NCBI GenBank assembly: GCA_050486265.1
Contig: JBJHCY010000004.1
Span: 290,900 to 354,899, forward strand
Reading direction: 5' to 3'
DNA from: SLFH01 sp050486265
Lineage (GTDB): Bacteria > Planctomycetota > Phycisphaerae > Phycisphaerales > UBA1924
Length of the DNA stretch: 64,000 nucleotides
Part shown: piece after piece, positions 40,865 through 49,894 of the stretch
How the letters are laid out: each line of letters begins with the position of its first letter
Position numbering within the stretch: position 1 is the first letter of the stretch
The notes under the pieces: generated by a model
What the model saw: only the letters and a program-made list of their open reading frames with translations
What the model was told of the DNA's origin: nothing
Database searches by the model: none
Made by a program: the position numbers and the translations under genes

Positions 40865-42213
40865 TGAAGACCGTGACACAGGCAGATACAGCGCCGGGTG
40901 TGGAAGGGGAAGCTGCAACCTGGGCCAACGACCCGGTGAAGGTCTGGGCGACCGAGCATCTCGACCCCGGCGAGACGCTGCTCTGGCACGCCGGAACGGA
41001 TGCACGGGCGCTCCTCCTGCTCGCGGCGGAGGCGTTCTCGGCCACCTTCGGGATCGCGCTGGTCGGCGCGTGCCTGATACTGACCCATCACGCGTTTACA
41101 AGCACACCGGCGGGGGCGTCGCTGAACGCCCCGTTCACACCCGACAGTATTATCGGCGCCGGATACATCGTCGTTCAGATGATCCTGCTGCCGACGCTCA
41201 TCACCGGGCTCGGTGTCGCCGCGTACGGGCGCGTGTATGCGCTCACGGATCGTCGGCTGCTCGTCGCGAGGCGCTGCTTCGGGCGGTTCTGGCGCTACAG
41301 GGCGATATCGATCGACAGCGCGACGGAACTCGGGCGCACGGTGATGACCGGCAACGCGTGGAAGTTCGTGCTGTACGGGCCTGCGCGGCGGCCGAAGAGC
41401 CCGATGGGCGCGAGGTTCCGGCACCCGCCTCGGAAACTCTGCGTGATGCACGCCGTCGAGCGGGCGGAGGAATTGGAGCGGGCGCTGATCACTGAGTGCG
41501 GCCTGCCCCGGATCACGGGCCTCGGCGCGGATGAGTCGAACCTCGCGATCCGCGAGTACGCGCGCCAGGGGCGGGACGCCAACCACCCGTCGTCGTTGAC
41601 GCCCGGGCAGGAGCGTGAGCTCCGATCGCTGCTCGTTGATGGCGAACGCGTGCTGATGGCGGCGGCGAGCGGCGGGCATCGCCAGAGCCGCGCGACGCGT
41701 GCGACCGATCGGGTGTGGTTGTGGTCGTGGGTTCTGGTCACCGGAGCGCTGCTGCTCGCGGTTTTGTTTGTCGGGCTGGAGTCTTTGAGGATGCTGTATT
41801 CGCCGCTGCACGCCGGCGCGGCGCCCTCGGAATTGTGGACCTTCGCGACAACAGGCAACGAGCTCGGAGTCATCGGGCTTTGGACCGTGCCCGCTCTGTT
41901 CTTCAAGACACTGGTCGTCGCGTTCGCCCCGGCCCCGACGGCGCCGTCTGTCTCGGCGGTGACCGACCGGCGATGCATCGCCGCCGATGGATTCCGAGTG
42001 CGGTCGTTTGGATCCGCATCGGCGAAATTCGCAGCCCCAAGCGGACGGATCTTGCCAAAGGTGACATTCAGCGACAGAAACGCGATCAATTTCATCTTCA
42101 ACGGAGAATTTGAGTACGAAGAACCGGCACTGCATCTGAAAGACCCGCACGCCGTCTCGCTCTTCATCCGCCGCGCCTTTGCGGGCGAGGAAAAAGAAAA
42201 CCGCCCCGGCTGA
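40864..42213 (+). CDS. Membrane protein with two PH-like domains, paralog B
   Basis: The 449-residue protein starts at ATG 40864, sharing an A with the preceding TGA. It repeats the architecture of its neighbour: membrane pair, YALTDRRLLVARR near residue 123, a second membrane pair, then SAVTDRRCIAADG near residue 368. Similar landmarks in both proteins include ELAPGERAIW/HLDPGETLLW at the start and ALIVAWGLP/ALITECGLP in the centre. The final codons, EEKENRPG, also encode a terminator for the opposite-strand gene. The pair may act as a membrane complex. Confidence 0.78.
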   Translation: MKTVTQADTAPGVEGEAATWANDPVKVWATEHLDPGETLLWHAGTDARALLLLAAEAFSATFGIALVGACLILTHHAFTSTPAGASLNAPFTPDSIIGAGYIVVQMILLPTLITGLGVAAYGRVYALTDRRLLVARRCFGRFWRYRAISIDSATELGRTVMTGNAWKFVLYGPARRPKSPMGARFRHPPRKLCVMHAVERAEELERALITECGLPRITGLGADESNLAIREYARQGRDANHPSSLTPGQERELRSLLVDGERVLMAAASGGHRQSRATRATDRVWLWSWVLVTGALLLAVLFVGLESLRMLYSPLHAGAAPSELWTFATTGNELGVIGLWTVPALFFKTLVVAFAPAPTAPSVSAVTDRRCIAADGFRVRSFGSASAKFAAPSGRILPKVTFSDRNAINFIFNGEFEYEEPALHLKDPHAVSLFIRRAFAGEEKENRPG

Positions 42214-42223
42214 CCGGGGCGGT
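42188..42223 (-). terminator. Rho-independent terminator of the 42247-43026 gene
   Basis: On the minus strand the stem ACCGCCCCGG, loop TCAG and CCGGGGCGGT (42200-42223) is followed by TTTTCTTTTTCC. It overlaps the last codons of the convergent gene ending at 42213, and the hairpin loop contains that gene's stop. Confidence 0.85.
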
Positions 42224-42246
42224 CTTGCATTCGGCGGTCGCTGCGT

Positions 42247-43026
42247 TCAGCAGCCCTGCGCGAACAGGTTCAGGAAGAGGAAGAAGTCGTCGGCGTCGAT
42301 CACGCCGTCGTTGTTGAAGTCGGCCCGCGGGTCGCCGGCGGCGAAGAGCTGGAGGAACAGGAAGAAGTCATCCGCGTCGACGACGCCGTCGCCGTTGAGG
42401 TCGGGGATGCAGACCGGCCCGCCCGGCTCGATCGCAAGCCCCGCGATCACCCAGCCGACGGCGGGGCCCGCGGCGTCGGTCATCACGATCTCGATAAAAC
42501 CGCTGGCGTCGGCGGTCTGGCTGACGGCGTAGGAATCGAGCGTGCGGCTGCTGTCGCCGATCTCGCTGTTGACATAGAGGATGCCGCCGACGGCGACCTG
42601 GTCGAAGATCACGGGCGCGCCCCCGCCGAGGACCTCGACGCGGTTGTTCATGTCGAACGCGCGGAGGCCGAAGACATACACATTGTACGACTCGCCTGGC
42701 GTGAGCCCCCGGATGCTGGCCGTCAAGGTGCCCGTGCCGAAGTAGTAGTCGTCGATCCCGTCCAGCGACTGGGTGTGCTGGGGAACCGTGAAGGGGTCGA
42801 CGGGCCCCGCAAAGGAACTGCCGAGATTCATCGTGAACGCCTTGCCCGTCGAGGCGCCGTTCACATCGATCATGTTCGCCACGGTGCGTTCCGAGCCGAC
42901 AAGGACATTCCAGTTGTTCGGCGAGAACAGCCCGTTGGCCGCGTGCTCGAAATCGATCGCCATCATCTGGGCGTTCGCCCCGGCCGCGCCGAGCGCGACG
43001 GCCGCCATACATGCTGCTTTCCGCAT
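42247..43026 (-). CDS. Secreted GC-type dockerin-domain protein
   Basis: The 259-residue product has a signal peptide (MRKAACMAAVALGAAGANA, cleavage near residue 19), a beta-sandwich-like mature part of about 185 residues, and a C-terminal tandem of two calcium-binding loops (DLNGDGVVDADDFFLFLQLF and DFNNDGVIDADDFFLFLNLF) finishing in a Gly-Cys. This is the GC-type dockerin end of secreted proteins in Phycisphaerae, where the terminal Cys may act in anchoring. The partner cohesin or sorting enzyme is not seen. The mature part has no recognised enzyme motif. Confidence 0.88.
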   Translation of the reverse strand: MRKAACMAAVALGAAGANAQMMAIDFEHAANGLFSPNNWNVLVGSERTVANMIDVNGASTGKAFTMNLGSSFAGPVDPFTVPQHTQSLDGIDDYYFGTGTLTASIRGLTPGESYNVYVFGLRAFDMNNRVEVLGGGAPVIFDQVAVGGILYVNSEIGDSSRTLDSYAVSQTADASGFIEIVMTDAAGPAVGWVIAGLAIEPGGPVCIPDLNGDGVVDADDFFLFLQLFAAGDPRADFNNDGVIDADDFFLFLNLFAQGC

Positions 43027-43164
43027 TCCAGACCCTCCTCAGGATTCTGTCGGTCCACCACGACGCACGGCGAACGAAACCGGGCCTTGACGAAGCCCGG
43101 CCGCCGGCGACTCCCAGCCTACCCGCCCGCAAACTTCCGCACAACAGTTTCTGTGTCCGAGTGC

Positions 43165-44121
43165 ATGCCCGGCGACGCTATCCTCACGCCCGTGCGTTTC
43201 CACGCGATCATGCTGGTCCGCGACGAGGCGGATGTCCTCGCCGAGGCCGTCGAGGGGATCCTGAGCTGGGCCGACTCGCTCTGGGTGCTCGACAACGGGA
43301 GCGTCGACGGGTCGTGGGAAATCGTGCAGGAGGCATCGAGAGCCGACACCCGCGTCCGGCCCTGGGGGCGGGTCTGCGCCCTGTACTCCGACGCGTTGCG
43401 GGCCGCGGTCTTCCACGACGCCCGGGCCTCGTTCGGGCACGGGGACTGGATCGTCAGGGTCGACGCCGACGAGTTTTTTCATGTTCCACCACCCGAGTTT
43501 GTCCGTGAACGGGTCGGGCGGTCAGAGTCGTTTGTCTGCGGGCTGCTGCACGAGTTCGTGCTGCTCAAGAGGGAAGCCGAAGCGATCGGGCGGGGCAAAG
43601 AGGACCTCTCGCGCCCGATCGCCGATCGCCGGCGCTGGTGGACGCCGAACCACTTCCCAGAGCCCCGGCTCTTCCGCTACCGGCGTTCGATGAAATGGCC
43701 GGTCACGCGGGGCCACCCGTGGCTGGCGGGCGTCATGGCCCGAGAGAGGATCCAGATCCGCCACTACCGCTGGCGGACGCCCGAGCAGGCGAGAAGGCGT
43801 TGGGCGCTGCGCGAGGCGGTCCGCGGCACGATGCCCTTCGGCGGCGAGCATTGGGCAAGAGACTGGCGGGCCGAGGGCCTGCGGACGCGCCGCGACCCGG
43901 GCGTTTTCTTCTGGAAGCCGGGCGAGCCGCTCGTGCCGTTCGAGTCGCCCTCGCCGATCGGCGCACCGCTGCGCCGCACCGGCAAGGCGCTGCTCACCGG
44001 TTGCGGCGCGCAGCCGCTGCTCGACCGGCTCCTGCCCGGCTACCGCCCGGCGGATCTCCGCGATGAGCCGCCCGAGGTCGCGGCGAGATACCTCGAACTC
44101 ATGGAAGCCGGCGAAGCTTGA
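43165..44121 (+). CDS. Family 2 glycosyltransferase-like protein
   Basis: The 318-residue protein starts at ATG 43165. It opens with FHAIMLVRDEADVLAEAV, followed by LWVLDNGSVDGSWEIV and GDWIVRVDADEFFHV (the DxD site), a pattern typical of short GT2 enzymes acting on lipopolysaccharide-like glycans. The C-terminal part is Arg/Trp-rich (RRWWTPNHFPEPRLFRY) and ends RYLELMEAGEA. It is alone between two minus-strand secreted-protein genes and ends seven bases before the stop of the next one. Confidence 0.82.
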   Translation: MPGDAILTPVRFHAIMLVRDEADVLAEAVEGILSWADSLWVLDNGSVDGSWEIVQEASRADTRVRPWGRVCALYSDALRAAVFHDARASFGHGDWIVRVDADEFFHVPPPEFVRERVGRSESFVCGLLHEFVLLKREAEAIGRGKEDLSRPIADRRRWWTPNHFPEPRLFRYRRSMKWPVTRGHPWLAGVMARERIQIRHYRWRTPEQARRRWALREAVRGTMPFGGEHWARDWRAEGLRTRRDPGVFFWKPGEPLVPFESPSPIGAPLRRTGKALLTGCGAQPLLDRLLPGYRPADLRDEPPEVAARYLELMEAGEA

Positions 44122-44128
44122 GGCGCGC

Positions 44129-45421
44129 TCACAGGCACCCGCTCGAACGCCACTCCAGGAGCAGCATCAGGTCGGCCGCGTCCGTCTTGCCGTCGGGGAT
44201 CGCCCACCAGTGGTCGTTGGGATCGATCGAGCCTGAAATGTCGAGCCTCTGGTCGCCCGCGGCGATCAGCGAGAGCATGTCGAAAAAGTCGCTCCCGCCG
44301 AGGCCCGAGGCGAGCATCGTCGCCTGGATGCAGAGCGGGTCGATCCGCAGCATCCAGCCGATGACCCGTCCGTCCGCCGCCGTTCCTTCGCCGACAATCA
44401 GGCTGCCGTCGCCGGACACCCAGCGGGGCACCGGGTGCGAACAGAGCAGGTCGAGGCCGAGGTCATGCACGAACTCGTCGAACCGGTGCAGGCCCGTCGA
44501 TTCCGTCCAGATGTAGCCGGTGGGGGTCTCCGGATCGCCCCCGCGGAGCTGGCCGACGACGACGCTCAGCCCGTCGCACTGTCCGTGCACATCGACGCGC
44601 CAGTAATCCGAGGGGGCCTCGAAGAGCTGTTCGACGCCCCCGGCGCTCGTCCAACGCCACAGCGCCTTGGCCGAGCGTCCCAGCACGGTGTCGCCGGTGA
44701 GGTCGACGGCGAACGCGCCGGGGAGCGTCTCGGCGCCGGTTTCGAGCACGCGGACCGCCCATGACCCGTCGTCGAGAGGGCCGGTCCACATCACGCTGAA
44801 GGGTTTGCGCTGCGGGCTGCGCATCACGCCGACGATGTGGTCTCCGCCGGGCGAGACGCCCTGCGCCCAGCCGGCGGTGGTGAACATGTGCCCGGGTCTG
44901 GGCAACTCGTGGCGTTGCCCGTCGATCCAGGCCGTGGGAACGATCTGCCAGTCACGCCTGACGACGCGGCTTGTCCAGCCCGCCGTCACGCGTCCGTCGG
45001 CCGAGAGCGACGCGATCCGCGAGCGTTCGGGCTCGAGTTCGCCGGTCTCGGGCAGCGAGACGGATGATGCCGAGCGCGAACCTCCCTGCGCCAGCGCGGG
45101 GAAGTAAGCGTCGATCCTTCCGGACGCCGCACGACCGTCGCGGCTGATGGCGTCGAACTTGCCCGGGCCGGCGTCGTCCATGATGTGGACGGGTTCGCCG
45201 GGGTCGCGCACCTGCCAGCGTGCGGCGCCGGTGTCGCGGCCGACGAGTCGGGCGAATTCGCCTTGGCGGTCCATCCACTTGCCGACAACGGTGGCGCCGT
45301 CGTCAGAAACCGCCATCGGCATCACGCTGACGCCGGGCGGACCGATAAAATGCGTGATGTCGGTCGCGTTCGCCTGTGCGGCAAGAACAACGCCCGCCGC
45401 GGTCGCGACGAAGAGTCTCAT
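44129..45421 (-). CDS. Secreted beta-propeller-like protein with GC-type tail
   Basis: The 430-residue product from ATG 45421 has a signal peptide (MRLFVATAAGVVLAAQANA). The body has repeated blocks of the kind VSDDGATVVGKW, LSADGRVTAGW, VSPGGDHIVGVM and VSGDGSLIVGEG, about 40-60 residues apart, consistent with HAF-like repeats folding as a propeller. The end DGKTDAADLMLLLEWRSSGCL is a single dockerin-like loop with a Gly-Cys near the C terminus. It is probably exported and anchored like its neighbour at 42247; ligand unknown. Confidence 0.78.
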   Translation of the reverse strand: MRLFVATAAGVVLAAQANATDITHFIGPPGVSVMPMAVSDDGATVVGKWMDRQGEFARLVGRDTGAARWQVRDPGEPVHIMDDAGPGKFDAISRDGRAASGRIDAYFPALAQGGSRSASSVSLPETGELEPERSRIASLSADGRVTAGWTSRVVRRDWQIVPTAWIDGQRHELPRPGHMFTTAGWAQGVSPGGDHIVGVMRSPQRKPFSVMWTGPLDDGSWAVRVLETGAETLPGAFAVDLTGDTVLGRSAKALWRWTSAGGVEQLFEAPSDYWRVDVHGQCDGLSVVVGQLRGGDPETPTGYIWTESTGLHRFDEFVHDLGLDLLCSHPVPRWVSGDGSLIVGEGTAADGRVIGWMLRIDPLCIQATMLASGLGGSDFFDMLSLIAAGDQRLDISGSIDPNDHWWAIPDGKTDAADLMLLLEWRSSGCL

Positions 45422-45668
45422 ACGCAAATCTCCCACAACCGAGCCGCTGCTCGTTTCAGGGCGAACGCTGTTGGTTCGCCGGGTTTACGGGCGCTCGTCC
45501 CGCACGAGGGTCGGCAGCATGGTGGCGCGCACCCTGTGTGTCAAGTGGGGCAAGTACGCGAACGCTGCGACGACCCCCACATCGAACGAGGGGGGTGTTT
45601 GACGCGAGAAACGCGTGTAAAAACTCACCGGCGGCTGTCGGTAAGGCGAGGTTTGGGCCTGCGAAGAT

Positions 45669-46427
45669 TCAGCGCGGCGCGTGCGTTGCCGCCTCGACCA
45701 TGAGCGATTTCATCTGCCGTACGGCTTCTCTCATCCCCACATAGACCGCACGGCTCACAATCGCGTGACCGATGTGCAATTCCTCGATGCCGCGCAGCGC
45801 CGCGATCGGTGCGACATTGTGGTAATTCAGCGCATGCCCCGCATTAAAACGCAATCCTGCGTTGAGAATCGCGCGACCGGTGTCGGCAACGCGTTCGAGC
45901 GCGTCACAGAGCTGCGTTCGACGGAAGTCCCCGCCGCAGGCAAAGAACGCCGCGGCGTACGGGCCGGTGTGCACCTCGCAGACATCGAAGCCGACCTCCG
46001 CCGCCGCCTCCGCCTGCGCCGGGTCGGGGTCGATGAACGCCGAGACGATCAGCCCCGCCTCGCGCAGCTTCCGGACATCTTCCCTCAGCTTGTCGCGTTG
46101 CCCGGCGACATCGAGCCCCCCCTCGGTGGTGATCTCCTGTCTGCCCTCGGGCACGAGCATCGCGGTGTGGGGCTTGAGGCGCGAGGCGATGGCGATCATC
46201 TCGTCGGTGGCGGCCATTTCGAGGTTCAGGCGGACATTCACGCCGCCGCACAGGCGTTCGACATCGTGGTCCTGGATGTGGCGCCGGTCTTCTCTGAGGT
46301 GGACGGTGATGCCGTCGGCCCCGCCGAGCTCGGCCTCGTGGGCCGCCCTGGTCGGGTCGGGCTCGACGCCCCTGCGGGCTTGGCGGACGGTCGCGACATG
46401 ATCGATGTTGACACCGAGCTGGATCAT
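45669..46427 (-). CDS. pdxJ: Pyridoxine 5'-phosphate synthase
   Basis: The 252-residue protein matches PdxJ throughout: LGVNIDHVATVRQAR at the start, ITVHLREDRRHIQDHD, VNVRLNLEMA, EIHTGPYA-like VCEVHTGPYAAAF, and LNAGHGLNY-like FNAGHALNYHN. It condenses 1-deoxyxylulose 5-phosphate with 3-amino-2-oxopropyl phosphate to make pyridoxine 5'-phosphate. ATG 46427 matches the family start. The gene stands alone; pdxA is not in the window. Confidence 0.97.
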   Translation of the reverse strand: MIQLGVNIDHVATVRQARRGVEPDPTRAAHEAELGGADGITVHLREDRRHIQDHDVERLCGGVNVRLNLEMAATDEMIAIASRLKPHTAMLVPEGRQEITTEGGLDVAGQRDKLREDVRKLREAGLIVSAFIDPDPAQAEAAAEVGFDVCEVHTGPYAAAFFACGGDFRRTQLCDALERVADTGRAILNAGLRFNAGHALNYHNVAPIAALRGIEELHIGHAIVSRAVYVGMREAVRQMKSLMVEAATHAPR

Positions 46428-46766
46428 GGCTGCCTTTCAGCGGGGTCGGGCGGGCGGGCCGCGATGCCGGCCCATGGGGCGTGAGCGGGGTTCGGGGCGG
46501 GATTGTTCGTCGCAACGGGGCCCGGCGAGCGGGCGGGCCTCGGAGGAAAATGGACGCGGTTCGGGGGTCGGGTTGACGCGGCGGGCGTTTCAGGCGAGAC
46601 TCCCCAGCCCCAGCCGGGCGGATCCCGGCGAGGGTTTGGTGCGTACCTACCATTGGAACCCGTGTGTCGCCCTCCTGAGCGCCTGCGGGCGGGAACGCCG
46701 AACATCGAATAAACATGCCGGCGGCCGACGGCGGTCGACGCTGGCCACTCTGACTGGAGCGCGGCG
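46428..46766 (+). other. Divergent intergenic region
   Basis: This 339-base spacer separates pdxJ from the coiled-coil gene at 46767 and should hold both promoters. I saw no strong promoter boxes, repeat or RNA structure. An ORF-like stretch through it has the amino-acid bias of non-coding high-GC DNA. Confidence 0.4.
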
Positions 46767-48155
46767 ATGGCATCTCGCGGAAACAGCCCTGGGGCGATCA
46801 TCACCATCGTGATCCTCGGCATCCTGACGGTGACCTTCTTCGTCCTCACCCTGATGTTCTACGCCGAGAAGAACAATCTCGAGGCGGCGGCCGAGGACGC
46901 CATCCAGGCTCGGGACCGGTTCGTCAGCGGCGGCGAGGTCGACCGGGCCAACGCCATCGCCGACCGTGCCGGTCGCGGCCAGTCGGTCTTCGCGTTCATG
47001 GAGGATGTCGTCGGGCGTGCCGCACGCATCGCCGCCGGCTCGCGCGAGATCTCGATCAACGACCTCGAGCAGCGTGTGGCGGACCTGGACCCCGAGCGTG
47101 TGGGCCTGCTGCGGATCGCGACGAACCAGCGTGAGCGGATCGCCTCGCTGCAGCGCCAGATCGACGAGATGCGTGCGCCCGCCGCCGAGGAGTCCGCCCG
47201 TCTCGCGGCGGCCCGTGAGTTCTTCACCGACGACGCGACCCGCGTCCGGCGGGAGGCCGACGGGATCGCCCAGCAGCAGCAGCAGCTCTCCAGCCAGGTG
47301 ACCGGCTACGCCGGTCGGATCCGCGACGGGATCGAGAGCATCCGGCGCCAGGAGGACGAGACCCGCGTCCGTGTGCAGCAGGTCCGCGACGAGGCGGAGA
47401 ACGAGAAGTCCGCCCTCCGCAACCAGATCGCCCAGCAGGACGAGCAGATCCTCCGTCTTGAGGACGAGATCCGGCGCCTCCGCGACGAGCGTCGCGCCGC
47501 CATCATCCGCCCCCGCGACGAGTTCGCGCTGGTCGACGGCTCGATCAGCTCCGTCCAGGCCGACCAGCAGCAGGTCACCATCAACCTCGGCCGGCGCGAC
47601 AAGATCGTGCTCGACATGGTCTTCGAGGTCTACGAGAGCGCCACGGCCATCGCCCCCGACCCCCGAACCGGCGAGTACGCCCAGGGCAAGGCGATGATCC
47701 AGGTCATCAATGTCGGCGAGGCGACCTCGACCGCCCGCGTCGTCGAGCGTCGCGGGCGCGCCCAGATCTTCAGGGGCGATGTCATCGCCAACCCCGTCTA
47801 CGACCCACGCAAGCAGTACCGCCTGCTCGTCTTCGGCCACTTCGACACCGACGGCGACGGACGCGCCACCGAGTTCGAGCGCGACTCGATTGTCGCCAGG
47901 ATCCGCGAGTGGGGCGGCGATGCCATCAACGCCCGCGAGGCCGCCGACCTGACCGGCGACATCGACTTCCTCGTTCTCGGCCGGCGCCCTACGGTGCCCC
48001 CGCAGCCCTCCTCGCAGGCGCCGATCGATATCCAGCTCCAGTGGATCCGCCTGAACGACCAGGCCGAGCTCTACGACGAGTTCCAGCGCAGGGCCGAGGC
48101 CGTGGGCATCCCCATCCTCAGCCAGAACCGACTGAACACCCTGCTCTACAACTGA
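46767..48155 (+). CDS. Membrane-anchored coiled-coil protein
   Basis: The 462-residue product has an N-terminal membrane segment (about residues 10-31), a helical region and a long coiled coil (about residues 110-245, with repeated Gln/Glu/Arg heptads such as RDEAENEKSALRNQIAQQ), then a compact C-terminal domain. A possible beta-strand-rich region (VTINLGRRDKIVLDMVFEVY) and the FGHFDTDGDGRATEFER stretch, resembling an EF-hand or a BRCT-like entrance, precede the end. Similar architecture is common in planctomycetes, but I know of no defined role. It may organise the cell envelope. Confidence 0.72.
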   Translation: MASRGNSPGAIITIVILGILTVTFFVLTLMFYAEKNNLEAAAEDAIQARDRFVSGGEVDRANAIADRAGRGQSVFAFMEDVVGRAARIAAGSREISINDLEQRVADLDPERVGLLRIATNQRERIASLQRQIDEMRAPAAEESARLAAAREFFTDDATRVRREADGIAQQQQQLSSQVTGYAGRIRDGIESIRRQEDETRVRVQQVRDEAENEKSALRNQIAQQDEQILRLEDEIRRLRDERRAAIIRPRDEFALVDGSISSVQADQQQVTINLGRRDKIVLDMVFEVYESATAIAPDPRTGEYAQGKAMIQVINVGEATSTARVVERRGRAQIFRGDVIANPVYDPRKQYRLLVFGHFDTDGDGRATEFERDSIVARIREWGGDAINAREAADLTGDIDFLVLGRRPTVPPQPSSQAPIDIQLQWIRLNDQAELYDEFQRRAEAVGIPILSQNRLNTLLYN

Positions 48156-48184
48156 CCCGGGCGAGGCTGACCCGCGAACGCACG

Positions 48185-48209
48185 GGGCGGGCCCATCGCG
48201 GGCCCGCCC
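48185..48209 (+). terminator. Strong hairpin after the coiled-coil gene
   Basis: A perfect ten-base stem GGGCGGGCCC / GGGCCCGCCC with loop ATCGC lies 30 bases after the stop and ends 7 bases before the next ATG (48217). Only a short, interrupted T-rich stretch follows. It may terminate transcription or restrict translation of the following gene. Confidence 0.5.
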
Positions 48210-48216
48210 GTTCTGT

Positions 48217-49353
48217 ATGAAGATCGGAAAGCTCCCATACTGGGCGCAGCTCCCCGCCTACTGGGCGATCCGCGGCGCCATGAGCGCGCCACTCCTCGCC
48301 GGGCCCGCGCCGTCGCTGCACACCGCCAAGCGTCTGGGCCGAGCCTACGCCGGCGCGAAGTTCAACCGCAAACGCCTCCAACGAGCCTCCGACCACCTGC
48401 AGGTCGCCTTCCCGGACTGGACCGCCGACCGTCGCGAGGCGGTCGCCCTCGCAGGCTACGAACACCTGGCGATGCTCGCGGTCGAGGTCGCCTTCACCGG
48501 GCGCCTGCTCACCCCCAGCAACTGGCGTCGCCATGTCGAGTTCGGAGACATCTCCCCCGCCCTTCGGGCCCTCTGCTCGGGGCGTCCGATGATCCTCATC
48601 AGCGGGCACTGCGGCAACTGGGAGGTTTTGGGCTACACCCTCGCGTTGCTCGGCTTCCCCATGCACGCGCTCTACCGCCCGCTGGACCTCAAGCCCCTGG
48701 ACCGCTGGATGCGCGACACGCGCTCCCGGCGGGGCCTGCGCCTGGTCGACAAGTTCGGGGCCGTCCACCTGATGCCGGCGATCATGCGTTCGGGCGAGCC
48801 GATCGGCTTTGTGGCCGACCAGAACGGGGGCGACCGGGGGATCTCCGTCCCGTTTTTCGGGCGTCTGGCCAACACCTACAAGTCCATCGCGCTGTTGGCG
48901 ATGCAGTTCGAGGCGGTGGTGATCTGCGGGCAGGCCCGCCGCATCGGCTGGCACGAGCCGGGCGTCGAGGGCCCCGGAGACGGGCTGGACCGGGCCTCCA
49001 GAGCCCGCGTGCACGACGAGTCTGAAGGCTTCCGATTCGTCGTCGAGCTCGACGACATCTTCGGCCCCGAGGAGTACCTCGCTCAGCCCGACCCGGTCTA
49101 CTACCTCAGCGCCAGGTACAGAAGATCGATCGAGCGGATGATCCGGCGGGCCCCGAGCGACTACCTTTGGATGCACCGGTCGTGGCGGAGCCGCCCGGCC
49201 CACGAGCGCCTGAACAAGCCCTTCCCCGACAAACTGCGGGAGAAGCTCCGCTCCCTGCCATGGATGACCGACGAGGAGCTGGATCGCCTCGTCGACCGCA
49301 GCGACAGAGACCGCGCCCTGCTCGCCGAGCTCGGCACGACACGCCTGCCCTGA
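48217..49353 (+). CDS. Lysophospholipid/lipid A acyltransferase (LpxL-like)
   Basis: The 378-residue protein has the HtrB/LpxL plan: an N-terminal amphipathic start, LISGHCGNWEVLG holding the H-X4-E catalytic motif, a PHYRPL-like ALYRPLDLKPLD, FVADQNGGDRG, and GPEEYLAQPDPVYYLSARY near the end. It would transfer a fatty acyl chain to a lipid A-like or other membrane acceptor. ATG 48217 directly follows a strong hairpin and has no clear ribosome site; a later start would remove part of the usual first helix. Gene order suggests a separate transcription unit. Confidence 0.85.
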   Translation: MKIGKLPYWAQLPAYWAIRGAMSAPLLAGPAPSLHTAKRLGRAYAGAKFNRKRLQRASDHLQVAFPDWTADRREAVALAGYEHLAMLAVEVAFTGRLLTPSNWRRHVEFGDISPALRALCSGRPMILISGHCGNWEVLGYTLALLGFPMHALYRPLDLKPLDRWMRDTRSRRGLRLVDKFGAVHLMPAIMRSGEPIGFVADQNGGDRGISVPFFGRLANTYKSIALLAMQFEAVVICGQARRIGWHEPGVEGPGDGLDRASRARVHDESEGFRFVVELDDIFGPEEYLAQPDPVYYLSARYRRSIERMIRRAPSDYLWMHRSWRSRPAHERLNKPFPDKLREKLRSLPWMTDEELDRLVDRSDRDRALLAELGTTRLP

Positions 49354-49449
49354 TCGCCGGGCCGGGGCCCCGCGGCTTGCTCGGGCGGGCCCGACCGGGT
49401 TCAATCCCCCGCAGACGCGGACCCCCCGCGACCAAGGAGACCCAAGACC

Positions 49450-49848
49450 ATGTCCGACAACCAAGGCCGCCTGGCGGGGACCCGTGTGCTCATCGTCGAC
49501 GACGACCGCGATGTCCAGGAGTCGATGAATGTGGCGTTCATGGCCGAGGGCGCCGAGACGATGACCGTCTCGGACGGCAACGCCGCCGTCGCCGCCTGCC
49601 TCGAACACGAGCCGGACCTGGTCATTCTCGATGTGATGCTGCCCGGTCGCAGCGGCTTTCTCGCCCTCGAGAAGATCAAGGGGCGCGAGAACAGCCCTCT
49701 GGTCATCATGGTCACCGCCAACGAGGGCAAGCGTCACAAGGCCTACGCGGAGTCGCTGGGTGTGGACCGGTACCTGTTCAAGCCCGTCCCCCTCGAAACG
49801 CTGCTCAACGCCGCGGTCGAACTGATCGACAGCGATTCATCGGACTGA
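49450..49848 (+). CDS. Single-domain response regulator (receiver)
   Basis: The 132-residue product is a stand-alone CheY-like receiver. The acidic pair and phosphorylation site are VLIVDDDRDV (Asp pair near residues 17-18) and LVILDVMLPG (phosphoacceptor Asp near residue 61); VMVTAN holds the switch Thr (as MVTAN) and FKPVP the conserved Lys. No output domain is present, so it may act by protein contact or be a phosphate sink. The kinase gene is not adjacent; the FIST-linked kinase at 54650 is the only kinase in the window. A GGAG site precedes the ATG. Confidence 0.92.
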   Translation: MSDNQGRLAGTRVLIVDDDRDVQESMNVAFMAEGAETMTVSDGNAAVAACLEHEPDLVILDVMLPGRSGFLALEKIKGRENSPLVIMVTANEGKRHKAYAESLGVDRYLFKPVPLETLLNAAVELIDSDSSD

Positions 49849-49894
49849 CCGCCCCCGCGACCGAACTGGTTTGTTCGAGGCCCCCGGAGCCCCC

